From Pseudomonas nunensis (GTDB lineage Bacteria > Pseudomonadota > Gammaproteobacteria > Pseudomonadales > Pseudomonadaceae): DNA of 64,000 nt. Shown piece after piece: positions 42,176-52,819 of this stretch; the stretch's first letter is position 1; each line of letters starts with the position of its first letter. The translations under genes were made by a program, and so were the position numbers. The DNA lies in assembly GCF_024296925.1 (NCBI RefSeq), contig NZ_CP101125.1, positions 3,102,501-3,166,500 on the forward strand, written 5' to 3'. The notes beneath the pieces were generated by a model. It did no database searches and was not told where the DNA came from. It saw only the letters and a program-made list of their open reading frames with translations.

Positions 42176-43609
42176 ATGGAACTTCATGTTGTCATCAACG
42201 GCCGCAAGGACCTGGCAGGCCAGTTGTACCAACAGCTGCGCAGTGCCATCGAAACCGGTCGCCTGGCAGCCGGCACGCAACTGCCACCCAGCCGTTTACT
42301 GGCGGAACAGTTGGGCATTTCGCGCAAGACCATTTCCGACACGTACTCGCAACTGACCTACGAAAACTTCCTCACCGGGGTCACCGGCAAAGGCACCTAC
42401 GTCAACGCGCGTCCGGCGAAGATCCAGCGCAAGCAAAGCCATTCGGAATTGGCCAGCAGCGAGGTCGTCGAGTCGTGGCGTAACCTGCCGGTGTTCCTGC
42501 GCCACCCGACGCTGGAAGGCTCGCTGCGCTACGACTTTATCGGCGGCGCCACCAGCAAGGGCCAGTTTCCCCAGGACGATTGGCGGCGCTGCACCTCTCA
42601 CGCGCTACGCCAGATCGCCGGTTCCAAGGGTTTCTACAGCCTGCCCGAAGGTCTGCCGGCGCTGCGCAATGCGATTGCCCGGCACATCGCGTTTTCCCGT
42701 GGGGTCAATTGCCAGGACGAAGACGTGGTGGTGTGCAACGGCGCCCAGCAAGCCCTGGACTTGATTGGCCGGGTGCTGCTGCGGCCCGGCAGTCTGGTGG
42801 CGATGGAAGATCCCGGTTATCCGCCGGCGCGCCTGTTGTTTGGCAGCCACGGGGCCACCGTAGTCGGAGTGCCGGTGGACGCCGAAGGCATTCAGGTCGA
42901 GTTGATTCCGGACGGGACGCGGCTGATTTATGTCACGCCATCCCACCAATTTCCGCTGGGCATGCCGATGAGCCAGGCACGTCGCGAAGCCCTGCTGGCA
43001 CGGGCCCGTGAGCTGGGCGCGATCATCATCGAAGACGATTACGACAGCGAATTCCGCTACGAAGGCCGGCCCACCGATTCGCTGCAAAGCATGGATGAGC
43101 GCGGCATCGTCGCCTACGTCGGGACCTTCTCGAAAACCCTGCTGCCGGAACTACGACTGGGCTACGCGATCCTGCCGCCGGCGATCCTCGAAGCGGTGAT
43201 CCGCGCCAAGCAGCTCACTGACCTGCACACCTCGACCCTGCCGCAATGGGCGCTGGCCAAGTTCATTGCCGAAGGTTGCCTGCTCAAGCACATCCGCCGT
43301 TGCCACACGATCTACGCCGGGCGCCGCGAGCGGATCCTCGCGCGCATGGCAGGTGACCTGTCGCCGTGGCTGGAAGCCGTGCCGACGGTCGCCGGGTTTC
43401 ACATGGTGGCGCTGTGCAAGGTGCCGATCGACGTCACGCTGGTTATCGAACTGGCGAGGAAAGTCGAAGTCGGGCTGTATTCGATTGAAGGCTTTTTCTA
43501 TCAGCAAGCACCGCGCGCCGGGCTGCTCATGGGGTTTGGCGCGATTGAAACCCTGGACATCGACACCGCGCTGGACCGCGTGCGCGACATTTTGCAGCAG
43601 GTCGCCTGA
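42176..43609 (+). CDS. MocR/PdxR-type regulator: GntR HTH fused to an aminotransferase-like domain
   Basis: A 477-residue chimera. Residues 1-80 form a GntR winged HTH (LPPSRLLAEQLGISRKTISD); residues about 110-475 form a fold-type I aminotransferase domain with the PLP-binding lysine K320 in YVGTFSKTLLPELRLGY and the cofactor-contact block IIIEDDYDSEFRYEG. Such proteins use PLP or a PLP-amino acid adduct as effector and seldom catalyse transamination. It is divergent from the AhpD-like gene across 205 bp, so that gene is the probable target. Confidence 0.92.
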   Translation: MELHVVINGRKDLAGQLYQQLRSAIETGRLAAGTQLPPSRLLAEQLGISRKTISDTYSQLTYENFLTGVTGKGTYVNARPAKIQRKQSHSELASSEVVESWRNLPVFLRHPTLEGSLRYDFIGGATSKGQFPQDDWRRCTSHALRQIAGSKGFYSLPEGLPALRNAIARHIAFSRGVNCQDEDVVVCNGAQQALDLIGRVLLRPGSLVAMEDPGYPPARLLFGSHGATVVGVPVDAEGIQVELIPDGTRLIYVTPSHQFPLGMPMSQARREALLARARELGAIIIEDDYDSEFRYEGRPTDSLQSMDERGIVAYVGTFSKTLLPELRLGYAILPPAILEAVIRAKQLTDLHTSTLPQWALAKFIAEGCLLKHIRRCHTIYAGRRERILARMAGDLSPWLEAVPTVAGFHMVALCKVPIDVTLVIELARKVEVGLYSIEGFFYQQAPRAGLLMGFGAIETLDIDTALDRVRDILQQVA

Positions 43610-43731
43610 CGATTGGTCTGCGGGTTTATCCGGCGATTGGCTATTGGCGGTCCCCCGGTGCAGGCCTATTCTGCAGGGGCGTTATCCCTCAATGAGCAGG
43701 ATTCGTCCGGCCTGATTCAGGAGTGTGAGTA

Positions 43732-44025
43732 ATGTCCAACGAAGTGATCAATACCGTCAGGGTACAGGCCGCCGCCGGCCGCTCGGAAGAACTGGGTAAG
43801 CAACTGCAAAAGATTGTAGACACCCTGCGCGAACTTCCGGGCTGCGATTCCTACATGGTCGACCGCTGCCCCGAGGACAGCAACCGCTGGAACGTCAGCG
43901 CCCGCTGGCAATCGGAAGCGGCCATGCAATCGCATTTCAACAGCCCGCAAGTGCAGGGTTTTATTGGTTTGATTGATAGCCGATTGGCTAATGCCGTGGA
44001 CTTCAATAGCTTTCCTATCGTGTAA
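43732..44025 (+). CDS. Putative quinol monooxygenase (ABM domain)
   Basis: A 97-residue ferredoxin-like-fold ABM protein (MSNEVINTVRVQAAAGRSEE; GCDSYMVDRCPEDSNRWNVS; RWQSEAAMQSHFNSPQVQGF). The H-F pair in SHF and the W in NRW are typical of YgiN/ABM proteins, which oxidise quinols or act on reactive electrophiles without a cofactor. It sits 122 bp after the MocR gene and may belong to its regulon. Confidence 0.85.
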   Translation: MSNEVINTVRVQAAAGRSEELGKQLQKIVDTLRELPGCDSYMVDRCPEDSNRWNVSARWQSEAAMQSHFNSPQVQGFIGLIDSRLANAVDFNSFPIV

Positions 44026-44039
44026 ACGTGCGCGGCCTC

Positions 44040-44185
44040 GTAGCAGCTGTCGAGCTGCGCGAGGCTGCGTCCGGTGGCGCAGCCGTCGTAAACCCCGCGT
44101 ACGCATTCTTCCTGATACACCGCACTGGCTATTTCACGACGGCTTCGCCGCCGGACGCAGCCTCGCGCTGCTCGACAGCTGCTAC
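44040..44185. repeat. Long REPIN-like palindrome, family B, copy 4 (reverse orientation)
   Basis: The inverted arms GTAGCAGCTGTCGAGCTGCG and CGCTGCTCGACAGCTGCTAC enclose a spacer that reads as the complement of copy 3 (CCTGATACACCGC), so this copy lies in the opposite direction. Confidence 0.88.
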
Positions 44186-44305
44186 ATCGATTAATCTCGC
44201 CGCCCTTGATTGGTCCCCTCACCTTCCCGAATATTGGCCGTTTTATTGCCCCGACCCGAGGCTTACTGTGGTCCCTGACGACTAACAACCCCCAGGTGAT
44301 CAACC

Positions 44306-44704
44306 ATGAAAGCTTTGAGTTTACTGGCCGCCCTGGCCCTCAGCGTTTCTGCCTCGGCCTTCGCCCACGACCCGTCGGAAAAGGTCACGGTGTTGCAAGA
44401 TGAACTGCTGCAAAACGTGCCCGGCAAAAAAGCCATGATGATCGAGGTCGACTACAAACCCGGCCAATCCTCCATCGCCCACAAACACGACGGCACGGCC
44501 ATGGCTTACGTGCTGCAAGGCCAGGTCACTTCCCAGGTCAAGGGCCAGAAAGCGATCACCTACAAGACCGGCGAGTTCTGGTACGAGCCGGCCGGTTCCG
44601 AGCATTTGGTGTCGAAAAATGCCAGCGCCACCAAACCCGCCAAGTTGCTGGTGTTCATGGTGTTGTCGCCGGACGAGAAAGTGTTGATCCCCTTGAAAAA
44701 CTGA
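44306..44704 (+). CDS. Periplasmic cupin-domain protein
   Basis: A 132-residue protein with a signal peptide (1-20, ...SVSASAFA|HDP) and one cupin barrel. Metal-ligand candidates are the histidines in SSIAHKHDGTAMAYVLQG and the later EPAGSEHLVSKN, matching the two cupin motifs. The active compound is unknown; exported cupins of this size are often in oxidative or stress responses. A rho-independent terminator follows 23 bp after the stop. Confidence 0.87.
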   Translation: MKALSLLAALALSVSASAFAHDPSEKVTVLQDELLQNVPGKKAMMIEVDYKPGQSSIAHKHDGTAMAYVLQGQVTSQVKGQKAITYKTGEFWYEPAGSEHLVSKNASATKPAKLLVFMVLSPDEKVLIPLKN

Positions 44705-44727
44705 TAGCCAGTGCATCAGCCATAAAT

Positions 44728-44763
44728 AAAAAGGCTCGAATCGATGATTCGGGCCTTTTTATT
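44728..44763 (+). terminator. Rho-independent terminator of the cupin gene
   Basis: Stem AAAAAGGCTCGAATC pairs with GATTCGGGCCTTTTT over a 3-base loop, followed by TATT. The A-tract and T-tract on the two sides make it usable from either strand. Confidence 0.88.
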
Positions 44764-44935
44764 ACCCGGCGCACTTAGATGAAAACTTTTACATCAAACA
44801 AAACTATGGATCAGTCTATAAGTGTATTTATGGACGATTTCATTCAGCCCATAGAGGTTTAGTCTGGAGCCACTGCCGGACACTTACCGGCAACTATCAA
44901 CTTTTCGACTCAAGTTGTTTCACTGGAGAAACACC

Positions 44936-45643
44936 ATGAAACTTGCGCTTGTCAGTTCGTTGACGATTGCCGCGTTGTTAGCCGGCTGCTCGGTCCCCAC
45001 CGCCCCCAAAGCCGTGTCGTCCCTGGACACAATGTTCAGCGCGCCGGTCGGCCGTTCCAGCGCCACCCGCGTTGCCAATGGTGGCAATGTTTCCCTGGGC
45101 ATCGTCTTCAGCCCTTCCACCCAGGCTAACCGCGAATACCTGCGCCACTACCAGGCCAATGCCGGCACCGGTTTCGGCCAGAGCCTGCTGGTGCAGCCGA
45201 TCCACGACGCCTATGTGGCGACATCCAACCCGGACTTTGCGGTGGAAGCCGTCAAGGCGTCGTTGCAGCGTCAGTTCGGTTCGGTGACGGTCTATCCCGA
45301 CCTGCAAAGCCTGCGGGCTGCGCGGCCGGATGTGGTAGCCATTGTCGATACCCACAGCCAGTTGATGACCTCGCGCAGTTCCGATATCAAGGCCGATGTC
45401 AGTGCGGATTTTTATGATGCGAAGTTCAACTATATCGGTACTGCGCAAGGGCATGACGCCAAGTCCCTGAGTCCTGTGTGGGCCGACTTTAAACGCAGTG
45501 AAGAGATTGTTGCGGATATTAACCAGCAACAGGATGTGCAAGTTCGGGCGCTGCAGAAGTTTGACCAGTCGCTCAGTAATTTATTGACCAGTCCGGCAAG
45601 TAATGTGTCGATGATCGATAACAAGATGGATAAAAATTTGTAG
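44936..45643 (+). CDS. Hypothetical lipoprotein
   Basis: A 235-residue lipoprotein: residues 1-21 are a signal peptide with lipobox LAGC (LTIAALLAGCSVPT), so Cys21 would be acylated; the next residue is Ser, so outer-membrane sorting is expected. The mature part has no motif I can name (GNVSLGIVFSPSTQANREYL; FDQSLSNLLTSPASNVSMID). GGAG lies 8 bp before ATG 44936; an upstream in-frame ATG at 44915 is rejected. Codon use is like the neighbours. Confidence 0.8.
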   Translation: MKLALVSSLTIAALLAGCSVPTAPKAVSSLDTMFSAPVGRSSATRVANGGNVSLGIVFSPSTQANREYLRHYQANAGTGFGQSLLVQPIHDAYVATSNPDFAVEAVKASLQRQFGSVTVYPDLQSLRAARPDVVAIVDTHSQLMTSRSSDIKADVSADFYDAKFNYIGTAQGHDAKSLSPVWADFKRSEEIVADINQQQDVQVRALQKFDQSLSNLLTSPASNVSMIDNKMDKNL

Positions 45644-45655
45644 TGAGGCGGATGG

Positions 45656-45728
45656 CCCTTTCGCGGGCAAGCCTCGCTCCTACAGTTGATCGCATTCCAA
45701 TGTAGGAGCGAGGCTTGCCCGCGAAGAG
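45656..45728. repeat. REP pair, family A variant, outward orientation
   Basis: CGCGGGCAAGCCTCGCTCCT comes first and TGTAGGAGCGAGGCTTGCCC second, the reverse of the usual order of the two arms. Confidence 0.85.
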
Positions 45729-45760
45729 GCCCACCCAGCCACCACAAAACCCAAAGGCAT

Positions 45761-45797
45761 AAAAAAACCCCCGCATCTCTCGATACAGGGGTTTTTT
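45761..45797 (-). terminator. Rho-independent terminator at the gdhB end (likely bidirectional)
   Basis: AAAAAAACCCCC and GGGGTTTTTT form a stem around a 15-bp loop. It lies 17 bp past the gdhB stop and can also end the lipoprotein transcript from the other side. Confidence 0.82.
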
Positions 45798-45813
45798 CAT
45801 TCAGCGCCTAAAA

Positions 45814-48800
45814 TCAGGCCGCCGGTTCCAGCTCCAGCGCAGGAGCAGCAGGCACAACTGCCTGACCACTCAACGCCAGGTCCAGCAGTTCACGGTTGGC
45901 CACCGCGTACATGGCGTAGTCCGTACCGCTGGCGGCACGGATTTCCACCAGCATGGCGCGCCAGCGTTCGATCATGCCTTCGTGCTCTTCCATCCACAGC
46001 GCCAGACGAGTTTCCACGTCCTGAGTGCCGTCGCCCTGTTGCAGGACGGAGATGGTGATCGCACGTTGCTGCCAGTCCACATCATCACGGAACGCTTCAC
46101 GGGCCAGGGCCTGCCAGTTGTTTTCAACCGGCAGAGCGCTGATCTGTTGCAGGTACCAGGTGATGTCCAGCGCGCTGCCCACGGCGAAGTACGCCTTGGC
46201 CACGTCTGCCGGGTTTTGACCGGTCACATCGGCCGCTTCAATGATCGGCAGCAAGGTGTACAGGTGAGTCGTGCCTGCAACCATGCGCGCCAGCAATTCA
46301 GGCACGCCAGCAGCGACGTACGCCTGATAACGGGTCTGCCAGCCTTCGCGGGTCGGGCCTTCCAACAGTTCGTCGAGCTTGAGGCCCAGCGCTGCCAGAT
46401 GTGGACCGAAATGCGCGACGTCACGGGCAGCGTTCTGCTCGTTACGACGGCTGCGCAGGAACCAGCGGGTAGCGCGGCGGCCAAGACGCATCAACTCGTC
46501 CATCAGCTCCAGTTGCACATCAGCGGAAACCTGGTAGTCCAGGGCTTCGATCTGACGGAACCAGTGCGGGAGATGGAAAATGTCACGCACGATCACATAC
46601 GCGCCAGCCACGTTCGCCGGACTCATGCCGGTCGACTCTTTGAGTCGTTGAACGAAGGTGATGCCCATGTGGTTCACCAGATCGTTGGCGATCTGGGTGC
46701 TGACGATTTCGCGCTTCAGACGGTGACGGCGCATGGCTTCGGAGAACTTGCTCACCAGCGATGGCGGGAAAGCGGTTTCCATGTCGCGAGTCAGGTAATC
46801 GTCGTCCGGCACCAGGGAGTTGAGCAGCGCTTCCTTGAGGTCGATCTTGCTGTACGAGATCAGTACCGACAGTTCGGCACGGGTCAGGCCATGGCCTGCC
46901 GCGACGCGTTCGGCCAGCACTTCTTCGTTCGGCAGGAACTCGATGGCGCGATCCAGCTTGCCGCGGCCTTCCAGATCGTTCATCAGGCGCTTGTATTCGG
47001 CAATCCGCACGAAAGCACGGCGGGCCGCCAGGGACAGGGCCTGAGTCTGCTTGTAGTTGTTGCCCAAAACCAGGTTGCCGACTTCGTCGGTCATGCTCGC
47101 CAGCAACTGGTTGCGTTGCTTGTCGGTCATATCACCGGCCTGAACCACTTCGTTCAGCAGGATCTTGATGTTTACTTCGTGGTCGGAGCAGTCCACGCCA
47201 CCGGCGTTGTCGATGAAGTCGGTGTTGGAACCGCCGCCATTGAGGCCGAATTCGACACGACCCAGTTGGGTCATCCCGAGGTTACCGCCCTCGCCCACGA
47301 CTTTGCAGCGCAGTTCGTTGCCGTTCACGCGCAGCGCATCGTTGGCCTTGTCGCCGACATCGGCGTGGCTTTCGGTGCTGGCCTTGACGTAAGTGCCGAT
47401 ACCGCCGTTCCACAACAGGTCTACCGGCGCCTTGAGCAAGGCGTTCAGCAGTTCGGTCGGGGTCAGCTTGTCAGCCTGGATGTCGAAGCGCTCTTTCATC
47501 TGCGGGGAAATCGCGATGCTTTTCGCGCTGCGGGAGAAGATCCCGCCGCCTTCGGACATGATGCTGGTGTCGTAATCGGTCCAGGCGGAGCGCGGCAGGT
47601 CGAACAGGCGCTGACGCTCGACGAAGCTGTTGGCTGGCTGTGGATTCGGGTCGATGAAGATGTGCAGGTGGTTGAAGGCTGCGACCAGTTGCAGCTTGTC
47701 GGACATCAACAAACCGTTACCGAACACGTCACCGGCCATGTCGCCGACGCCCACTACCGTGATGCTGTCTTCCTGGACATTGATGCCGCGCTCGCGGAAG
47801 TGACGTTGTACGCCAACCCACGCGCCTTTGGCGGTGATGCCCATTTTCTTGTGGTCGTAACCGGCAGAACCACCGGAAGCGAACGCGTCACCCAACCAGA
47901 AACCGTAGTCGATGGCGATGCCGTTGGCGATGTCGGAGAAGGTCGCAGTGCCCTTGTCCGCCGCAACCACGAGGTACGGGTCATCGTCGTCATGACGCAC
48001 GACGTTGGCCGGCGGTACCAGCGCGCCGTCTTTCAGGTTGTCGGTGATGTCCAACAGGCCCGAAATGAAGATGCGGTAGCAGGCGATGCCCTCAGCCGCG
48101 ATCTCGTCGCGACCGCCACCCAGTGGCAAGCGACGCGGCAGGAAGCCGCCCTTCGCGCCAACCGGCACGATCACCGAGTTCTTCACTTGCTGGGCTTTTA
48201 CCAGGCCCAACACTTCGGTGCGGTAGTCTTCTTCACGGTCGGACCAGCGCAGGCCGCCACGCGCGACGTTGCCGAAGCGCAGGTGCACGCCTTCGACGCG
48301 AGGCGAGTAAACGAAGATTTCGAACTTCGGTACTGGCTTCGGCAGTTCAGGGATCTGGTGCGGGTTGAACTTGAAGCTGAAGTAGGACTTGTTATGGCCT
48401 TGCGCATCGGTCTGGTAGAAGTTGGTGCGCAGGGTGGCCTTGATCAGGTCCAGGTAGCGACGCAGGATGCGGTCTTCGTTCAGCACCTGGACGTCGTCCA
48501 GTGCCGTGACGATGGCTTGTTCCAGGCGTTGCTGCTTGTCTTCCAGATCGTCGCTGGACAGCTTGCGCGCCAGGTAGAAACGGGTCTTGAACAACCGGGT
48601 CAACTCGCGAGCGATGTCGGTGTGGTTGGTCAGGGTAGTTGCGATGTAGCCCAGGTCGAAGCCCAGACGAATCTGCTTCATGTAGCGAGCGTAGGCACGC
48701 AGCAGCGCAACGTCGCGCCATGGCAGGCCAGCGGTCAGCACCAGACGGTTGAACGCATCGTTCTCGGCATCGCCACGCACGATGTGGACGAAGGCGTCCT

Positions 48801-50709
48801 GCAGCGTGTCGTTGAGTTGCTGGATGTCGAGTTCCAGGCCTTCGGCGGCGGTGAACGCAAAGTCGTGAATCCAGAACTCGCGACCGTTGTTGTGACGCAG
48901 GCGATACGGGAACTCACCCAGCACGCGCAGGCCGAGGTTTTCCAGGATCGGCAACACGTCGGACAAAGCCAGCGGGGTATCGGCGTGATACAGCTTGCAA
49001 TGCAGCTCGCGTTGACCGGAGACCTGGCCCAGCGGCTGATAGAAGCTCATCACCAGCGGATTTTTTTCGGTCAGGCTCAGCAGGTGCTGCATGTCGACCA
49101 CGGCCGAATGCGCGGCGAAACGCTCGCGGTAACCGGCCGGGAAGCCTTTCGGGAAGTCAGCCAGCACGTTAGTGCCGTGGGCTTCGCCGAAGCTTTCGAC
49201 AACCAGGCTGGCGTAGTCGTCCTGCCAGCTGCGGCAGGCCTGAACCACTTCTTTTTCCAGCAGCACCGGATCGATGTCCAGGCGATTCTTCGGATCAACC
49301 CGCAGAATCAGCTGCACGCGAGCCAGCACGGACTCGGAGAAGAAGGTCCAGAACTCGCAATCCGAGGCTTTCAGGCGATCCATCAGCACTTGCTGGATCT
49401 TCTGGCGCACTTCGGTGGAGTAGATGTCACGCGGCACGTAGGCCAGGCAGTAGCAGAAACGGCCGTACGGGTCTTTGCGCAGGAACACGCGGATCTTGTT
49501 GCGTTCCTGGATCTGCACGATCGACATCACGGTGCTGAACAGTTCGTCCACCGGGGTCTGGAACAGATCGTCGCGGGGCAGCACTTCGACCACCTGCGCC
49601 AGTTCCTTGCCCAGGTGAGCCTTGGCCTGGAAGCCGGAACGGCGTTCGATTTCCTCGACCTTGCGGCGGATGTACGGGATGACCCGCACGCTCTCGCCAT
49701 ACACCGAGGAGGTGTACAGACCCATGAAACGGCATTCCTTGATGACTTTGCCGTCGGCGTCGATTTCACGGATCGACACGTAGTCAGGGTAAGCCGGACG
49801 GTGTACACGGCTTGGGTGCGCAGCCTTGGCGAACGACAGCAGGGTCGGTTCGCGCAGGTAGTTCACGGCGTAGTCTTCGATGCGCAGGTCTTCGTAGGTC
49901 AGGCCGGTGCGCAGCAGTTTGGTCAGGCCCAGGAAGGAGCTCTGGTCATACTCGATGTGGCCACCATCGGCCTGGTCGCTGACCACGAATTCTTCGTAGC
50001 CCAGGAACGTGAAGTGGTTGCCCACCAGCCATTCCAGGAAGCTTTTGATTTCAGCTTTTTCTTCTGGATCGACTTTGAACTGGCTGTTGTCCAGACCGGT
50101 CAGGATTTCCTGGACCTTGTCTTTCATCGGTTCGAAATCGGCAACCGCAACGCGGACTTCACCGAGAACCTGTTCCAGCTCTTTGCTCAGTACATTCAAT
50201 TCGGCCGCGTTGGCGCAACGGTCGATTTCCAGGTACATCAGCGATTCTTGCAGGATGTCTTCGCCCTGGGTGCCTTTGGGCAGGATTTCCAGCAGCTCGC
50301 CCTTGCTGCCGCGACGCACGCTCAGCACTGTGGTTTGCAAGGTGTGGATGCTGTAGCCGCGACGGTTCAGCTCGGTACGCACCGAGTCCACGAGGAATGG
50401 CAGGTCGTGGTGCAGCACTTCGACCGCAGTGTGGGTCGATTGCCAGCCGTGGCGTTCGTAATCAGGGTTGTAGACGCGCACTTGCGGTTGCGCGTGATCG
50501 AAGCGCTCAAGCAGGCGCCACGCAGAAAGGGTACAGCCAGCGAGGTCGGACAGCCGACGCTGGGTCAGCTCGTCGAGGGAAATGATGCCGAAAAATTGTT
50601 CAGCGAACAGCGCCACTTGTGGCAGTGCCTGTTCACTGATGTGCTGCGCCAGTGCCGCTTGCAGTTGGTGCTGGAAGTCGGCTTTGCTGGCTGCGGTGAA
50701 GAACGCCAT
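45814..50709 (-). CDS. gdhB: NAD-specific glutamate dehydrogenase, 180-kDa class
   Basis: A 1631-residue enzyme, the size of the large GDH first seen in Pseudomonas and Streptomyces (about 1600). A long N-terminal regulatory region with ACT-like parts precedes the catalytic region with NSVIVPVGAKGGFLPRRLPL (substrate lysine block), GDMAGDVFGNGLLMSD and NDALRVNGNELRCKVVGEGG near the NAD domain; a long C-terminal helical region follows. It deaminates glutamate to 2-oxoglutarate, used in arginine and glutamate catabolism. ATG 50709 (MAFFTAASKADF) has GGAG about 9 bp upstream; an upstream in-frame ATG at 50757 is rejected. Confidence 0.95.
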   Translation of the reverse strand: MAFFTAASKADFQHQLQAALAQHISEQALPQVALFAEQFFGIISLDELTQRRLSDLAGCTLSAWRLLERFDHAQPQVRVYNPDYERHGWQSTHTAVEVLHHDLPFLVDSVRTELNRRGYSIHTLQTTVLSVRRGSKGELLEILPKGTQGEDILQESLMYLEIDRCANAAELNVLSKELEQVLGEVRVAVADFEPMKDKVQEILTGLDNSQFKVDPEEKAEIKSFLEWLVGNHFTFLGYEEFVVSDQADGGHIEYDQSSFLGLTKLLRTGLTYEDLRIEDYAVNYLREPTLLSFAKAAHPSRVHRPAYPDYVSIREIDADGKVIKECRFMGLYTSSVYGESVRVIPYIRRKVEEIERRSGFQAKAHLGKELAQVVEVLPRDDLFQTPVDELFSTVMSIVQIQERNKIRVFLRKDPYGRFCYCLAYVPRDIYSTEVRQKIQQVLMDRLKASDCEFWTFFSESVLARVQLILRVDPKNRLDIDPVLLEKEVVQACRSWQDDYASLVVESFGEAHGTNVLADFPKGFPAGYRERFAAHSAVVDMQHLLSLTEKNPLVMSFYQPLGQVSGQRELHCKLYHADTPLALSDVLPILENLGLRVLGEFPYRLRHNNGREFWIHDFAFTAAEGLELDIQQLNDTLQDAFVHIVRGDAENDAFNRLVLTAGLPWRDVALLRAYARYMKQIRLGFDLGYIATTLTNHTDIARELTRLFKTRFYLARKLSSDDLEDKQQRLEQAIVTALDDVQVLNEDRILRRYLDLIKATLRTNFYQTDAQGHNKSYFSFKFNPHQIPELPKPVPKFEIFVYSPRVEGVHLRFGNVARGGLRWSDREEDYRTEVLGLVKAQQVKNSVIVPVGAKGGFLPRRLPLGGGRDEIAAEGIACYRIFISGLLDITDNLKDGALVPPANVVRHDDDDPYLVVAADKGTATFSDIANGIAIDYGFWLGDAFASGGSAGYDHKKMGITAKGAWVGVQRHFRERGINVQEDSITVVGVGDMAGDVFGNGLLMSDKLQLVAAFNHLHIFIDPNPQPANSFVERQRLFDLPRSAWTDYDTSIMSEGGGIFSRSAKSIAISPQMKERFDIQADKLTPTELLNALLKAPVDLLWNGGIGTYVKASTESHADVGDKANDALRVNGNELRCKVVGEGGNLGMTQLGRVEFGLNGGGSNTDFIDNAGGVDCSDHEVNIKILLNEVVQAGDMTDKQRNQLLASMTDEVGNLVLGNNYKQTQALSLAARRAFVRIAEYKRLMNDLEGRGKLDRAIEFLPNEEVLAERVAAGHGLTRAELSVLISYSKIDLKEALLNSLVPDDDYLTRDMETAFPPSLVSKFSEAMRRHRLKREIVSTQIANDLVNHMGITFVQRLKESTGMSPANVAGAYVIVRDIFHLPHWFRQIEALDYQVSADVQLELMDELMRLGRRATRWFLRSRRNEQNAARDVAHFGPHLAALGLKLDELLEGPTREGWQTRYQAYVAAGVPELLARMVAGTTHLYTLLPIIEAADVTGQNPADVAKAYFAVGSALDITWYLQQISALPVENNWQALAREAFRDDVDWQQRAITISVLQQGDGTQDVETRLALWMEEHEGMIERWRAMLVEIRAASGTDYAMYAVANRELLDLALSGQAVVPAAPALELEPAA

Positions 50710-51213
50710 CTGTGGTACTCCGCTTGGGCTTGTTATTGATGGAAGCGTCGCGTGCAAAACCCCTTTCGGGGCGATCCGTCACCCTGTTCCTGATTCTCGG
50801 GCAGAGGAAACAGGATGACAGGTGGGTGAAGCTGGACGAGACACTCGGGTCACATTCACCTTCCAAGAATGGCTATCGGCAAAAGCGACTGTACGATGAA
50901 TTGCACAATGCCTTTACCGGTATCCATTCGATGCGCAGCTTAACGAGTGCGACAACGTGCCTGCTTGCGGTGCTGCGACATATTCGGTCATCGGCACGCA
51001 GCTTGCGCCTTGTGCATCGAACAACACTAGCATCCGCACGCCAAAACGGCAGGTTTCAGCCCGTTTTTGCGGCACATCCGTACCAGAAATGACCAGTAAC
51101 ACCCCGGATGTTCACGACACATCCTCTGACACTCAGGCGAGCAGAAATTCCCGCCGACTGGCAGAATCGCCCTTTGTTTGTCTTCACGATGCTCGTCGAG
51201 CCAGGAATTCCCC
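50710..51213. other. 504-bp divergent intergenic region
   Basis: It lies between the start of gdhB (minus) and the small gene at 51214 (plus). It must hold the gdhB promoter. I see no REP element, no convincing ORF and no clear operator; short frames here lack ribosome sites. Confidence 0.5.
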
Positions 51214-51567
51214 ATGCAAATCACCACCGAACTGTTGATCGTCAACCCGTGCGATGACGAAGAAGACAACCTGGCCATGCTCTGCTGCACCAGCGACGAT
51301 GGCGAATTGTTCCTGATGAGCCGTTTCCCGGACGAGGACGAGCTGGAGATCATCTTCCAGGACAAGCCTTCGGCGCTGGACGGCGTGAAAGTCACCCTCA
51401 GCCCTACCCGCCTGCTGATTGAAATCGCGGCAACCGACGCCGATGCGCTGAATGGCGAAGACTCCCTGGAAATCATTCACAGCACCGATGCCAGTGATTT
51501 GCCGGAAGTGGAAGAAACCTTGCAGAACATTCTCGCGGGCATTGGCACCTATATCAGCGAGATTTAA
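51214..51567 (+). CDS. Small acidic conserved-type hypothetical protein
   Basis: A 117-residue, very acidic protein (MQITTELLIVNPCDDEEDNL; LMSRFPDEDELEIIFQDKPS), with alternating beta-strand pattern and no signal peptide or membrane span. AGGA lies 8 bp before ATG 51214. No family recognised. It sits between gdhB and the MoxR operon, followed by a REP pair, and appears to be its own transcription unit. Confidence 0.75.
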   Translation: MQITTELLIVNPCDDEEDNLAMLCCTSDDGELFLMSRFPDEDELEIIFQDKPSALDGVKVTLSPTRLLIEIAATDADALNGEDSLEIIHSTDASDLPEVEETLQNILAGIGTYISEI

Positions 51568-51593
51568 GGATCTCGGTGACTTCACCGGCCTCA

Positions 51594-51678
51594 TCGCGAG
51601 CAAGCTCGCTCCCACAGTGGACCGCATGTATCTGAAGGAACGCGGTCACCTGTGGGAGCGAGCTTGCTCGCGATGAGG
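51594..51678. repeat. REP pair (REPIN), family A, outward orientation
   Basis: CGCGAGCAAGCTCGCTCCCA comes first and CTGTGGGAGCGAGCTTGCTC second, between the small acidic gene and the moxR promoter. Confidence 0.88.
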
Positions 51679-51854
51679 CCCGAAAGAACCCCGCCGCTCC
51701 CCCGCCCTACAAATTTCCAACAATTTCACCAAGCATTTACCAGTCTTTAAGCAAAATGCCGTTAGTCGCCACCCCCTGCGATGCATTAAAGTAACGCCCC
51801 CAGCCCTGGCGTTATTCGAACGTCTTCGGTCACCCTTTCCAGGAACAGTCATCG

Positions 51855-52814
<960 letters not shown>

Positions 52815-52819
52815 CCCCG

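Noticed and set aside
45982..50739. A 1585-codon open frame antisense to gdhB
   Set aside because: It mirrors the codon bias of gdhB in a GC-rich genome. The translation has no recognisable domain, and the gdhB strand has clear GDH motifs throughout.
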